From contig CM055111.1 of NCBI GenBank assembly GCA_029204225.1, positions 22,909,772 through 22,973,771 on the forward strand: a stretch of DNA of 64,000 nt, written 5' to 3'. The notes under the pieces were generated by a model. It searched no databases. It was not told where the DNA came from and saw only the letters and a list, made by a program, of their open reading frames with translations. Origin of the DNA: Diphasiastrum complanatum (lineage: Eukaryota > Streptophyta > Lycopodiopsida > Lycopodiales > Lycopodiaceae). Of the stretch, positions 10,201 to 24,600 are shown piece by piece (within the stretch, counting starts at the first letter, position 1; each line of letters begins with the position of its first letter). The position numbers and the translations under genes are program-made.

Positions 10201-13200
10201 CTAGTGTTGGTGAGCAGATCATTGATAGTAAGATTCGGGAGCATGTGATGGTAAAAGAGTATCATACTCTTCTTTATGTTTCTTGTGGTAAGAAGACTCA
10301 TGGAATCTTGTGGGAACCATTGATGGATTTCAAATCCATATTTCGGCTTGTGGCTGGTTTTTTGGTTACCTACTTTGGATGAAGCATGCTTGTCTTTACT
10401 TTTCGACTTTATGCTACTGCACTTCGTATTCTACATCTCTTCTACATCGGGCATGATTGGGGTTGAGATTTTGGCTACTTCGACTACTTCAAGCTGAAGT
10501 TTTTTTTTGGTGGCATTAAGCTTGGACAACAAGCTACATCTTTTCTTTTTCGGCTACATGGAGTTTTGGGCAGCATGCAACACTTTGCATTTTTGTTGCA
10601 ATTTTTCATACTTTATGTCATGTTATGTTTTTTACATTATCATTTAAGGAGGGTGTTAGAAGTAATAAATGATAATGTTAGTTTCCCATAGGTTACTTTG
10701 ACCCAAAAGGTCAAGACTTGTGTAACCATGGGTTAGGTTTATTATTTAGACCATGTTAAGTCAGTTTTAGTTGAGTTGGACCCAATTTTGGTCCAGTGGT
10801 AATTCGTGGGTCCAAGTAAAGTCTAATTATGTTAAGGGACCCTATCTTGACTTTTGGGGGTGCCCTATAATTAGTAGTGGGTCTTGGAAGGTTCTAGAAC
10901 TTGGGGTTTGGAAGAGTCTAGGCCCTTGGAAGGCCTATTTATATGTACCCAGTGTTCATTTGTAATTCATTCCCTTTCAAGCATTGCTGCTACTTTCTCT
11001 CTCCTTGAGGGCGTCTAACCCTCTCCCTCTTCTTCTTCTTCTTCTTCTTGTCTATGGAGATTGAATGGTAGAAGGATCTTGGCACTTTGATTTCCTACAG
11101 TTTCCAACTTAGCAAACCAATTTTCTAACGGATTCCCATCAGTGGAAACAGAATAGGTAGTAAGTTGGATCCTATCACGAAAGTCACGAGCAAAGTGAGG
11201 ATGGGGATCCGGAGGACGTGAAAATGGGAAGGTGTCATGGGGGCCTTGCCAGGGCCATGAGGCTGCAAGGAATCAATCTGTGACTGTAGAGAGGCGAAGC
11301 CAGTCATGACAACATCTATAAGAGAAGAAATCCTGGAAATAGCTCTCTCGATGGCCTCTTGAATGTGATTGTGTATTGCTTCATGAGAAGGCTCACTAGT
11401 AAATGGAGAGGTGGTAGCCATTAACAAAATAGTGACAAGGTAAAAAAATAATCTATCTGAAGAATCAGAAACTCAACGAATATAGACAGCCAAGAAAGAG
11501 GAGAAGGGCATATAAGGAGACACAATGCATGAACAAATGGACATACTGAAGGAGAGGACATAAGTCGTCACAATACGTAAGCCAAAAGAACACACAAAGG
11601 ACTCGTAACAAGCGATAAAACAATGCTGGAAATATACCTCCGAATGTGTGAGTCATGCATGATAGTGATGGCTGAAGAGAAGTGTCCACGCCGTCAATAA
11701 AAAGCTTGCCGAAATGCTGAAAACTGTCTCCAACGTAGAAGAGGCAATGGCTGGAAAACATGACCATAAACAGGTGCCAATAGAAGATGTAGATGGGCGT
11801 TGGATTTGCAACAAAAAAGGTTTGAAAATGAAGGTAAATGATGGGAGAAAAATGGCTGTAAATGGGCGATGAAAATGGGTTGAGATGGGCACTGGAAATT
11901 GGCTGAAATGGGCACTGAAAACTGCTGAGAATAGGAGCTGGAAATAGGCGATTTACTGGCTGGAAATTGGCTGGAATGGGTGTTGGAAATTGCTGGAAAT
12001 AGGCAATAGACTGGCTGAAAAATGAGCGCTGGCTGGCTGAAAATGGGTGTTCCTTCAAACGACAACGAAAAACCTGCTGAAAATAGGCGAAAACCTGCTG
12101 AAAATGGGCGCTGATCCACCTCCAATCGATGACAAAATCCTGCAAAAAAGCTGATCCGTAGGCTGAAAATGTAAGCTGCAGATGGGCGCCCTCATGGAGA
12201 AAAATCAGATCTGAAATATGCACCAGCCTCCAGCCAAAGAAAATACTCTGATACCAAGTTACGAATTGATCCACAATAGATCTATGGTTCATAGAAACCA
12301 TGGTTCCCAGATCCGTGGGTCCTGGGAACCGTGGAAGGAACCGTACCACGGTTCATCTAAATAATTAATTAATTAATAAATTTAATAACTAGCTACCAAA
12401 TTCACAGATTTCACAGATGAGACAGACGATTCACAGATGATACACATATTCACAGATGATTTCATTTGACAGATTATTTCACAGAGGATACACAGATTCA
12501 CAGATTAATGATACATTAATCATACATAGATGAATGATACTCAAATCATCTGTGAATCTGTGATTTCATTGATCTGTCAATCATCATTTGACAGATGATT
12601 GACAGATTTCACAGATGATACAGATTTCATAGATGATCACAGATGATTGACAGATTTCACAGAATTCACAGATTTCACAGATTTTTTTGGCCTTTTTTTT
12701 TGCATATTTTTGATTTATTTTTGGGGGGGAAACTAAAAAAAAATTAATTAATTAATTAATCAATTAATCAGTACGGTTCACCACGGTTCTGAGCAAAAAA
12801 TTTAAGAACCGTGGTGAACCGATAACGGTTCATTAATTCTATGCTATGGTTAAGCTAGAAAAGCAGCACATAAGTAGGAAACTAGTCTAGAAAGTAGGAA
12901 AGAGAATGCTTAAAGAGAATAGAGAGAGATAAATCAATATCATAAGCTGAATAAAAGACTACCCTTACTCCAAATCAATATGACCAAGTCCTAAAAATGT
13001 GACCAAATAGGGCCCAAGGCTAGTACATGAATAAAAAGGGCCCATATCCCTGTTTATGCATAATAAAGAATAAAAGCATGGATGCGGCGAATGTAATGAG
13101 CCGAGTCCATAACTGATATCCAAGTGGTGTATTTGAGCATTTGCTAGACCAAGGCCAATGTAGGCAACGACCTTCTTATCACACATTTCTCACGTTATAT

Positions 13201-16200
13201 GATCATCTGGATCTTCAGAACCGTCAACACCGCTCCATAGATTTTTCTCAGAGAGGTCAAATTTTCACTTGCCAAGTATGGAAACTTTTCCATTAAACTT
13301 TTCAATTCGGCCTCTTTGATTGCTACATCATAGAGGCAATCGCAAAATTTGGAAACTTGGTAATCACTACCCCTCACAAAACAGTGAGCAACTAACTTCA
13401 ATCTTTTCCTTTTCATTCACGTTGTATTTCATTCTTTCTTTAGTGGTGTGTTTTGGCCATTAGCTCTATTTTTTCATGATGGCTATATTGGAGATTTTCA
13501 TGTATGTCAATGGTCAAAGCGATTCCCTACTATGTGTGCAAATTTTATGCATGTAGATCCATTGATACGAGCCACAAATAGAGATACTTTGCAAACCAAA
13601 AAAACTTTGGAGTGAAAAAAGAGTCAAGGTCTGTATACAGATTTTGTATGGCTGCTGCAAGGGTTTTATCCATCGTAATAGGAGTTGTTTCAAAGAGGCC
13701 TCAAGATTGGAGGAAGCACAGTTCGCCATCCAAGTTCCAGAATCCAGAGAAAAGAATCAGCTCATTGATCCATGTCATGATTTCTAGATTATTGACAATT
13801 TATCTGTAAAGTAGGCCACTAAGTTGTCTTTCAGTTCATCCTTATCCTCACTCATCGTCCATGAGTTTGGGACCCAGTTAGCATTAAGAGTGATAATTAC
13901 TTGCAATAGCTCACAGTTCCTAAAGGGCTTTTCTTAGTATGCAATTGTTTCACAACCTACTGCTAATAAACCCCCATACCTCCACTCTTTTATATAGTTT
14001 TCCTAAATTTTTTTAGGGAGAAGCAAAAGAAATTCAAGGCAAAATAAAAAAAGCCAAAATTTATTTAATTTATGTTGCGTTCAGGGAAAAACCAACTTTA
14101 CTTTTCAAAACGCGATCCAGATCACGTTCTAGAACATGGTTTGCAACTATGGCGTGTATAATTTATTTAGTATTCCTAACACCTAATGTGTTTTATTGTT
14201 TTTCAAACTTTGTAGGCTGCTTTCTTTTTCTAAGACACCTAAATTTTTTTACAAAGAAAACCCAAATGAATAATGTTCCAGAACAAGCGTTCCATAATGT
14301 GACTGGAACTCTACGTTATTGAATGCAATGCATCTATGGTTCAGAGCCATGCAACTATCGAAGAGCTAAGTAAAGCTTAGTTGCAATGAACAATCTCACA
14401 TGAATTGCTTCATCTCGAACCTCTCCAATCCAAGCTATGTTTTATGTAGATGATAGTTTTAGCTCTTGCTAAATTGATGCAACTATGAATTAGCTGCAAT
14501 GAGCATGAGCAAAAATTGTTGAGAGAGAGGGAAAGAAGGCAACCTCTCCAAGTGATTCTACAGGCCTAACCATGGTTATCTAGTAATCTGTAGTCTAGGA
14601 AATTGAGAGATCTTGCAACATTAAGATCCCATCCATGCCTAACTAGGGTTAGGTTGGAGCTAGCAAAAGTTAGTTAGTGCTTGACCTTCGAAAATACTTA
14701 TAAGTCGATAACTAGAGTGGACTCAAGAATGATTATCGAACTACTACATGCGGAGTTAGTAACCCCATAAGCACGCATATGGCATGGGTTGAGTCTCTAA
14801 AAGAGATTCTTGGGCATCTATCGACACATGCTAAATCAGTTGAGGCCTAAGCTGTAGGATGAACCCAAGGATCCTTTAGTCTTGGCGAAGCAACTCCAGC
14901 TAGTGGGTTGGACCTTGGTGGTATGGGATGCCAAGGCTAGGATGTAAGATTGATCTAGGATGTTGTTATGTGTTAACTTCTAGGCTCGTGGGCATGTTTG
15001 GACTAAGGTGTGTAGTTGGGTGAGTTACATGTCTAGATCTTTTAGTAGTCCTAGAACTATTCTTGGGTCTCGGACTCTACTTACAGCCTCATCTCTAAAG
15101 GCTTTCCTCATCCCAAGGTCAGTTATCCACTAACTACATCAATCTCTAGGTTAACCCTAGTTGGCCAAGGATGTATACACTTTGTACTTTGTTTTGTACG
15201 AAATAAAAAGAAACCTTTTCTGAGCACCCTATTACTGATGCTTTTCTAAAAATGTTTTAGTATATTATGTACAAGATGAAGTTTGGCTTTTTTGACCCTA
15301 TAACTTTGTTTTACGGAAATAAAAGAAAAGAGTGTAAGCATTAATTTATCCTTCGTAGCTCAATTTCGAAACTTATCCCACAGTATTGCTTTTTCCTTTG
15401 GTTTATCTCTACGAATGATGTAAATCTGGAATGAGGATATTATGGCTTAACATATTCAGGTCCCAAATGTTAAAGGTTGCTCAACAGACTGTCTTAGATA
15501 ATAATACATGTTTAGAATTAGTGGAAGTTTTATGGTTGCATTATGGAATTAGAGTCCTTATGGTCCTATGTAGAAAATTTGGCATTGGCTGTGCTCGATG
15601 TTATGAATCAATTGACTCACTATTAGTGATGTCTTTGTTTTGTGGTCAGTATGCCACAATTCAACTATCAAACTCATTGTGCATTCTGCTCAACTAGGTG
15701 ATTGCACTTTGATCCTATACACGTGCTTCACCTCTGATCAAATATCTTCTTGGTAGGCTGAAGGAAAGGAGCTTCAGTTTTCAATGGTGGATGGAGATTT
15801 TAAACTTTATGCAGGACGATGGTTTCTTCAACCTGGTTCAAAGTATGGCTCGTTTTTCCTTTTTTCAATCTTCGTAGACTTCAGTACCTGCACATACCAA
15901 CTTCTTAGTAGCATAAGCAACTAAACATCATTTCTTAAATCATCATTATGCAAATCTGGATGGCATAAAGAGTCAAAATCATATCTTGATTGCATGAGCA
16001 AATATAAGAATATAATTAAAGTTAAGAGTCATAAAGGTTGTCAATCATAAAGAAATAGTTTTTGAATTCATAAGGCAATTTCTTAATTCTTTACACATGT
16101 CATTTGCTTTCTCAAGTTCCTTTTTGCTCATAGTTATTGTAGAATTGTTCAACCATATAGTCCATGTGAGGATAGTTGAGTTTTGTTGATTGTAACAATT

Positions 16201-18570
16201 ATGTTTAATTAGCTGACCAAGGTAGAAAGTTGCCCTACCATGGGGGTTACTTGGGAGGTATATCTGTGCTCTCAATCTGACGCTGTGGACTTGGTAGATT
16301 TTATTGCATTAAAAAAAAAATTCTACTTCAGTTTATCAAAAGAGAAATCTGTTCAAATGGCAGACATTGTTTTCTTGAGGACATGGAATAATTGTAATCC
16401 CTTACGTGAATTAGAAATAACGAAGCCACATAAAAGAGCTAAAAATAACCGATTTTGTAATCTATAAAATGTTTTTGGTTTTTTTGTGATAGTTATTATA
16501 CTTTTTATTTATTTTTTCTTATTTTTAACCCCTTCAACAATGCAAGCACCATAATAGATTTATTGATATTAATTTTTGCCAAACAATTTTACTTCAATCA
16601 GCCTTCATTCTTATCAATTGTGAGTCATCCTTTTACTTCACAATGATAACAATCCAACCAGAAAATATATCCACTCTCTAGAATGTTAAATATTCCAAGC
16701 ATTAGTCCAAGACATGTACTAAGTAGAGAGTTAAAGGCTTTGTTGTTATTTGATAGAGAGTTTGAAACCTGTGTTTGAAATGAAAAAGGTGATGTATTGT
16801 GACCTACAGGAACCATTCACTTATATTATTCAGGGGCTATCAGCTAGCAATTAGGAAATTTCAATCTTAGAACTGTAGTACAACTCAGCAGGCATTTCTT
16901 TCTATGTTAGCATATTGACCAATTTGTTGTATCACAGAAGGAATTCATTGATAGTGTGACTTTGAATGTTGTGCTTGTAGACTTGGGACAACCATCTTAC
17001 GTTATGAAGTGAATGTTATACCAAGGCTTCTATTTCCAGCAGCGTTTGTTGAAAACATCATCAAGGCAGATCTGCCTTTGAATCTTTGTGCTCTAGCGGA
17101 GCGGGCAGAAGCTGATTCAGCATTGTGGGGTATGCCTTCAAAAACATTTAAGAGTATAGGAGCAATGTCTTTAACACCATCCCGAAGCCTCTTTACAAAG
17201 ACAAGTGGAGATCTGCCAGTGAAAGCTGCTTTCAATCATCATCAAGACAGCTCTAAATTTTCAAGCAAGAAAATGTCACTTGATATACCTGTTTCGGTTG
17301 TGCTGCAAGACAAAAGACTTAACCCTGTCCAAGCTTACTCGCAGAAAATAAATAGCTTAGGTGTTTTAGTAGCTGCGGATAAAACGTGGAGTGGCACGAA
17401 GGGGACTTATAAAGCAAACAGATCCTGTTGTGTTGATGAAGTACATCTACGGCGTCTAAATGACCCATTGGTAAGTATATCAGATGAATTCATATTTTGA
17501 TTTGGATCTTGTTGGCAACTATAGAAGCTGAAAACACTTTTGGCATAAAAAAGTCAAGTGGCATTATGCCAGGTTGTGTTGTATGGTTAATTTTCTATGC
17601 TACACTCCGATTCTTGGTTTTTCTTTTTTGTCTTTAGACGAGTGGGCAACATTGGCGTGTTATAACAGCAATAACTGTCGAGGCACCTATTGAAGATGTT
17701 TGGGCAGTATTGACAGCGTATGAAAAATTGCCAGAGTAAGTCTATTTGTTGGTCTTTAATTTTTTCAGACCTGGTAGTGTGCCTTCAAAGCTCATCCTAA
17801 TAGCAACCTTTTCTTTATACTTGGATATGGCAATTTGATTCTTTTCTTTTATTCTGACATTTCATGATATCCCTTTTAAGATTCTCAGGTCTCTTTCCTC
17901 CAGATAACTCCAGTGCAAAATTCATTTCCTTGAGTAAGTTCAAGCAAAAATGTGACTTAGGCGTGAATCAAGTTAGCTTATAGCGACGATGAATATTTGA
18001 TGGACATGCTTTTTACGAACATTATTCCAATATCATTTGGGATTGAGCTGCTTGAAGTTGTGAAATTGGGAAAAGTAAAACAGAAATATGTACAAACTGT
18101 GATAGGAATCTCTAGTGTTGTTAAACTAGTAGATCTGAACAATTTGGAGTTGTAGTGTCCGCAAGGTTTTTTTTCCCAAAACATTGTTGAGAGCGATTGA
18201 CACTGGCTTGATATTTCATGTATATAGGGAATATACTGCACACGTCTTTGACATGCACACACGTGTGCACATGTAGATGTCTTTGTGTGTCATAGTCCTG
18301 GCGATTGAAACAAAGCTGTCCTGAACACTGTACAAAACAAAAAATCCCACCTTCTATACAAGTTGCGTTTTTCTAAATTAATTAATTTTTCTCAAATCAA
18401 CTTGCATGAAGTATACCATGAAAAAGTCAAAAATAAATATATTTGAATATTTTTATGCTTACCTTGACTGATTGCAATTTATATTGCTGATTGTTTTTGC
18501 TGAAGAAAAGCTGTTTTGCACTGCGGGCTGATGTTACAAGCAAAAATTTGTTTTGTAATGCTAAATATGC

Positions 18571-18630
<60 letters not shown>

Positions 18631-21600
18631 ATTTATTAAATCTTTTATTGTCAAAAGGCATATAAGACCAAATAAGTACATCTCAAGTGTGATAAATATT
18701 GAAAGGAGCATATAAATGTCTCCATAAACAAACGACAACTACTAGCTAAAATGATAATCAACAAGTCTAGACAAAATCTCTAATCTATCCTCAAGACATT
18801 GAAGACTAGTCATGGAGTATGTGGTGCACTAAGCAAATCATCAACATACAGTGTCAATCCAACTATTAACCGAGCAATTTTTGAGATACCATCATAAACC
18901 CATGATAAACTATGAAAATCCTTGCTAACTCTAATATACCGCTTTAGATAAAGCTAAGATCCGTGATACTAATCCATGAAGTGCTTAGAAACTTGAGAAA
19001 CCAACTTACTTGGAGATAAATATACCAATAGGAAGAATTGTAGCCACAAAGTAGTGATTTTCTACCGAAAAGTTGGAGATAAGAACTCCAAATTCCACAG
19101 CCTTGCTCCGATACCATTGTGAAGTCCCTCCAAGGAATCTACTTACAGGGAAACTACTCACCATGCATATAACCGTCACACACCATGTCATACTCCAGAT
19201 GTCCCTAGTTGGAGTACCCTAGGCCCTCTCAAGTTATTAATCACCAAATTGGCCTTGATTGGAATATTGAGGTATAATCAATTAACTCGACAATGGAGGC
19301 CTAATTCCCATTTCTAGGAAAATTCCAAACCTTAGTAAATGGACAAGGCCATAACAACCCTATTCTTATTCACTACCCTCGAGGTGCTACGTTCAACCAA
19401 GTTGGTGGAGTCTCAAGACTAATTGACACGAGGTAAGAAGAATCTCTTGTCCCATATATGAGTGCTAGAACCTAAAGGTTTGGTCTAGGAAAGTTATAAA
19501 TAGCTCTCTACTAGCCAACAACTAAGAATTAAGTTGTCTGGAGAAGGCTACTTTGAAGCCTAATTCATGTGGTGTGTTGTGTTCTTGAGTAATAAAGTTC
19601 ATGATGTTGTGTACTATCGTCTCTTGTGTGTTGTTGTGATATTGCATTAATTACATGTGTGTTATATCTCTTGTGTAATAAGTTTCATGCATAATTGGGT
19701 GTGCTGTGCAACCTATGTGCGTTAGTTGATGGAATCATTGAATTATAGTTTGTCATCCACCTCATATGCACTTTAGTTGTATCGCTTTTTATTACAACAA
19801 TAAATCTAACTAGTTTTTGGTTGTCTCAAGTGAGAAACTTTATGGTTTCTTAAAAAAGTTCTTGCTCTATCTTTCAAATTTATGTTGTTGTAGCTCTTTC
19901 TTTGGCTCGTTTGCTTGGTTTATGAGTCATTAATGCTTCTATTCATATTTCAATCACAATTTTTATTTTTTGTTTTTGTTCAGATGTCTGTTGATTCATT
20001 ATATCCTTTAGGCTTTGAGATTTTAATTGTGAGGAATTTTATAAAAGTAGTTGTGATGATTCGTGCAATTTTGCAGGTTTATTCCAAATTTATCTCAAAG
20101 CAAAGTTCTTTATAGAGAAGAGAATCATGTGCGCATCCTTCAGGTTATCTCACAATAAATTTACTTTGTAAATAAATTATTAGTACATGATTTTGAATTT
20201 GAAATTTGATAGGACACACATTGTTGCAAAAAACACAATTTATGGTTCTAAAACATGTTAACTGAAGTTTATGCTAACAAGATGCCATATTGCTTGGGAG
20301 GAAGGTAAGTATACATTCTTTTTTTTGTTATGATGTTAAAACCTAAAATCGGCATTCTCATTTCTTATATTTGGAAAAATGGTCGAGTTTTTGCCGAATA
20401 TAAAATATTAGTGGTTGGATAGGTTCTCCATGCCTTGACTGATTGAAAGGTGTAGCAGTTGTTGACAACCACCCTCGAATCGTGTGGCCTAGGACCAAAG
20501 GGGCAGGTAGAGGGGCTATAAGTTCAACTTATGGATGGGAGGAGCTTCATTCTACACATTAGCTAGTAGGCATTGACCAATTGTGGAGCCACAGAGCATC
20601 ACATTGTGCATCCTTTGTACACTATCAAGCCACAACTTGCCAAGAATTAATTATCTTCAAAAAATTTTCTAGCAAGGGAACCAACAAGTCATCAGTCCGT
20701 GGCATCAGATATCGATGCTTTATTGTGAGTTTGTTAAGTACATGATAATTAGCACACATCCAAAACAAACCATCCTTTATTTTAACTAGTAGGATGGGGG
20801 ACGCAAAGGGTGAGCAAGAAGGCTGTATGTACCCTAACTTGAGGTATTCATCTAGCATCTTCGTCACCTCATCCTCCTCCCCAAGACTCATCCTATATGG
20901 TGGTCGTCAAACTGGACAAGACCTCGGAATGAGCTCAATCTTATGTTCCACATTCGGGCTAGGAGACAATCCGACGGATTTTCGTGCGTTAATGCAGTCT
21001 GAAACTTTTGCTTAATTGACTCATTTAGATTGTTCAAATCTTATGAGTGTGAATGAATTGTTGATGCCAACAAATCACATGATGTAGATTCTTGTGCTAT
21101 ACTAGTATCATGCCTATCTACCATCACTGAATTAACCAATATATCACTACAATCATTCACATAACAACAATAAGGATACTGTAAAGGTAGTTTCTTTATT
21201 AGAGTAGCTGAGATGTGGGGGCCAACAAGCAACTTCCTCTCACTTGTCAAGACATGAGGCAAATCCTCATGCTTGAATTTATATACATGCACATTAACTT
21301 GTCCTTTTGCCTCTGTATAGTAATGGGCTGGCATTTGTACAACTTGATGATCCCAAATTTTTGTAGCCTTCCCATCATGCATCTCGACTATATACTGATA
21401 GGTTGAAGATATCTTGGGAATCTTCAATCTCTAGACAAGTCGAGAGTTGATCATGTTATGGGATGAGCTCGTGTCCAAGAGGACAACCACCTCACAACCA
21501 GCCACTCGTCTCCTCATCCCGATCAACGTTGTATCATCAAAACGATAACCTGTTTGAGCTTTAACAGAAAGAAAGCATATAGGTTCATTAAGAAATACTC

Positions 21601-24600
21601 TATAAACTGAAATAACCATTACCTTCCGACAAGAATTCTCATACTCGTCTTCACTGCCTAACATGTCTTCATCCAAGCCTGCTAGAGTGGTGGATGGAGT
21701 GCCTTCATTCTCTAAGCTTGCAATGCATGTAGCTTCTTTACACTAAGGGCAATCACAAAAGAGATGCTTTCGCGGGCTCAAATTAGGACCACCGAGGGCA
21801 CCACGTGACTTTCTTGCTTCGCGGTTTTTCACCGGCTTCAAAGGAACTTCTATGCTACTTGTTGGGCCAGGCTTCCTGAAACCCTAGCGTGGGGTACCAT
21901 GCAAGCTAGCCGACTCCTCTTGAAGTTTGCCCTTTGACCCACCTTCATAGATCAAGGCCTTTGCAATGGCATCTTAAAGGTCTTGCAAGCCTCATCTAGC
22001 ACATGACGACGCAAGTCTTTTCATAGGCCAAAATTACACTCGTGGACCTGCATCCACTCTAGAATGTCCTCGAGAATCTTCATAAGGATAACCATATGTA
22101 GAAAGCAATCTTTGATAGTGTAGGTCATTGCCTACACATGCTCAATTGCAGAATAGCAATGAGTAGGCCGATACAGATATCCTTGCCTTTTTCCAAGTGC
22201 AAGGACTCTCTTCTCTTTATCTAGAATTTTACAAGAATTTGATCCAAACTCTTACCTTATGTCCTAAATTAGTAATTTAGACAGCAGATTGGTTGCCATA
22301 TCTGGAACATACAATACTTTTGGAATGAGTTTGGATTGTCTGTTCTGAAAATTCAGCTTGATAGTACCGTCACCTTCGATCATGTGCGAGCTGTTGTCTC
22401 CAAGGTGAACAATTTCTTCGTAATGTAGGCCGAATACTCGTGGAACCATTCTTGATGGCAAACCATATGTTGCGTCGCTTCGGAATCGAGGAACCATTCC
22501 TCCTGTTGATCGACGTGGTGATGGTTTACCATGAATGCATTTTGCTCATCATCTTCGAGGTTCTGTTCTATTTCGGCTACTACATTGGCTTGCTGGTCCA
22601 ACTGTGTCTTTTTGTTGTTGGTGATCTTGAGGATTCGGCAGTCCCGGATCTCGTGATTCATCCTTTTGCAGTATTTGCAGAACATTTTCTTCTTGTTTTT
22701 TGCTGATTTTGATTCGGGTTTGGCTTCTATGAATTTCTGATTCGAGTCAAATTGTTTGACCCCCTTCTTCTTCTTCGGTTGCTTCTTCGAGCCTCTCTTG
22801 GAGTAAAGAGCTTGTGAGTCCTCAATGGAGGACAAGGATGCACCATTTCCGAATCTCCTCTTGTAGCAGCATAGTTATGACTCTAGACAAAGAAAGTCCT
22901 GAGTGGGTCGAAATGACCATCACCCAGTTTTCATATGAGGATGGCAAGCTAGACAATAAGGTCATGACAGGATCCGAATCTTTGATGACTAAACCTATTG
23001 TTGCCATCTGCTCAACCAGAGTCTTAACTTGATTGATGTGATTATGAATAGAATCACCTTTCTGACATTTTGAGTGAGAAAAATTTCTTCCTCAGATGCA
23101 GTTTTGAAGTGACGTCCCTCACTTCATAGAGTGTGCTCAGAATGTCCCAAGCTTCTTTAGAAGATTGGGCTTGTCTAATATGGCCAATCTGTGTGTCTGA
23201 TATATTAAGGGTGATTAAGGCGAAAGCCTTACCATCTCTGAGCTTCCATTTAGAAATGGCTTGCTCATCGACACTGGGAAGCCGTTGCTATCTTCTATGG
23301 AGGACTGATTATCACGGAAGAAGTATGATACTGCAATAGAAGAGAAGAACCATAATCAATCAAGAAGTTTGCAAGTATACATGATGCGAAGAACATAGTC
23401 ACTGACATTATTAGACAAATAGAAGCAGTAAGATCTGAAATGTAGCTATCTGTTGTATACAATAGATCAAATATAAGTGATCTCTACTCAATGTTGATGG
23501 AGCGAACAATTGATAGAAAACTTACTAAGCTCTAAAATCATATGTGTTATGCACGATCTATTGATATGCACTCATATCAACCTCTCTTCCTCGCCCTCTT
23601 TTCATATCTATACATTTGTCAGCTACATATATACACTGTAAAAGCAGTTTACAAGATTCAGTTTAGCTACTAACAGAGGTTAATGTAGCTTAATCTCATC
23701 TAGAGAGTTCGCAAAGGTGTACTGGGAAAGTGAGCAAAGATTTGTTGTACAATGATTGAAATATGACACGAGTGTTTTGAAAAATTAAAAGTCATGATGG
23801 AAATGGCTTGGGCGTTGCGAGATCTTCATTTTGAGTGGTACCATGAAAAATCTGCATAATGTAAAAAATGTGAAGTATTCAACTTTTGGGCCGGTCGAAA
23901 CCCTCATAGTTGATAACTTTTGGCTTTTTTGAATTTTTGTTCAGCTTTGATCAAAATCTTCCTTTTCAAAAAGCTGAAATTTGTGACTTTCTCTGAGTCA
24001 ACTTTTTTGCACTTTTACACTTTAGTCTGTGCTAGATCCTTTGTATTTCATAGACTTTAGAAATCCCTTCTATTTTTGCAGATTGTGTAGAATTTGCAAG
24101 TACTTAAAGTATAGCAAATTTCCAGTAGCTTTCATATCAATAAGATATTTACAATGTGTTGAAGGATCTCAAAAGATAAAAATGAGGTGAGTTGGAGTAT
24201 GGTTAACTCCAATTTACGTTAATCTTATTGCTAGAAACTAGAGAAATAATTCAGCATTCCTACTAAGGTAGTATGCTTATCCTTTGATAGTGGCTTTGTC
24301 AAGAAATCAGCCCTGCATGACAATAAATCAATATGGACTTAGCTCTAGTTGCTTGTGCTTTAGGAAATTTACTTTTAGGCTGTTTTCCTATTAAACACAT
24401 TTCACAAACATGATTAATCTTCTTTTATGAAGCAGTAGTAATTAAATGCAAATCTTTAACCATACTATGATGATGCAAAGATAACTTTGAAATATAATTG
24501 GCCTAAACACTTATGCCAGAAGTCAGTATTCACAAATCTCTCACTAATACTAAATGCATGTTCATGACTCAAGATGTATAAATTTCCATCTCTATTGGCT

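Larger units (their letters stand above)
9038..11099 (+). mobile_element. Young non-autonomous LTR retrotransposon (2062 bp)
   Basis: Complete small element: two 446-bp LTRs (9038-9483 and 10654-11099), PBS, polypurine tract, and a 5-bp target duplication GTTTC (9033-9037 and 11100-11104). The LTRs differ at about six positions by eye, all transitions, so the insertion is recent. The 1170-bp interior encodes neither protease, integrase nor reverse transcriptase. It keeps one 276-codon frame related to the C-terminal part of the Copia ORF at 55054-56382, so it is probably mobilised in trans by that Copia lineage (inference). It is inserted in the gag of an older Gypsy element in HCF145 intron 2. 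Confidence 0.93.
8855..12256 (-). mobile_element. Gypsy-like element: leader and gag, split by a younger LTR element
   Basis: Minus-strand fragment inside HCF145 intron 2. A primer-binding site complementary to initiator tRNA-Met (TGGTATCAGAG) lies at 12256-12246. It is followed by a leader of imperfect repeats and a gag start at 11427 (MATTSPFTSEPSHEAIHNH). The gag domain is cut between FAKLE (at 11100) and FLMYPKTNVQKIQLAAL (from about 9030). The rest, including DGRATTWWRVF, is on the far side of the 9038-11099 insertion and ends with a stop near 8855. DGRATTWW is typical of the Retrotrans_gag domain. A frame break occurs near 11215. Confidence 0.8.
17736..20076 (+). other. HCF145 intron 5 with (GA)n and LTR-element trace
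   Basis: 2341 bp. Contains a (GA)27 tract at 18574-18627, a minus-strand PBS-like site at 19105-19116, and LTR-like sequence at about 19117-19760 (TATAAATAG near 19495, AATAAAG near 19588). No long coding frame. Confidence 0.5.

Noticed and set aside
11465-12349. 294-codon minus-strand frame rich in FQP/FSAHFQQ
   Set aside because: The frame is produced by imperfect minisatellite units in the leader of a Gypsy element and extends into a MITE; it has no domain and lies between the PBS and gag.
12405-12690. TTTCACAGATGA array as CRISPR-like or satellite locus
   Set aside because: Units are contiguous and variable without spacers, and they are confined within a transposable element with target duplications.
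18427-18738. SLSLSL-rich frames over GA tracts (also at 33035, 37083, 52685, 58438)
   Set aside because: Dinucleotide repeats are open in several frames by composition.
19117-19760. Complete LTR retrotransposon in HCF145 intron 5
   Set aside because: Only a PBS-like site and LTR-like text are visible; no second LTR, target duplication or coding region was found.
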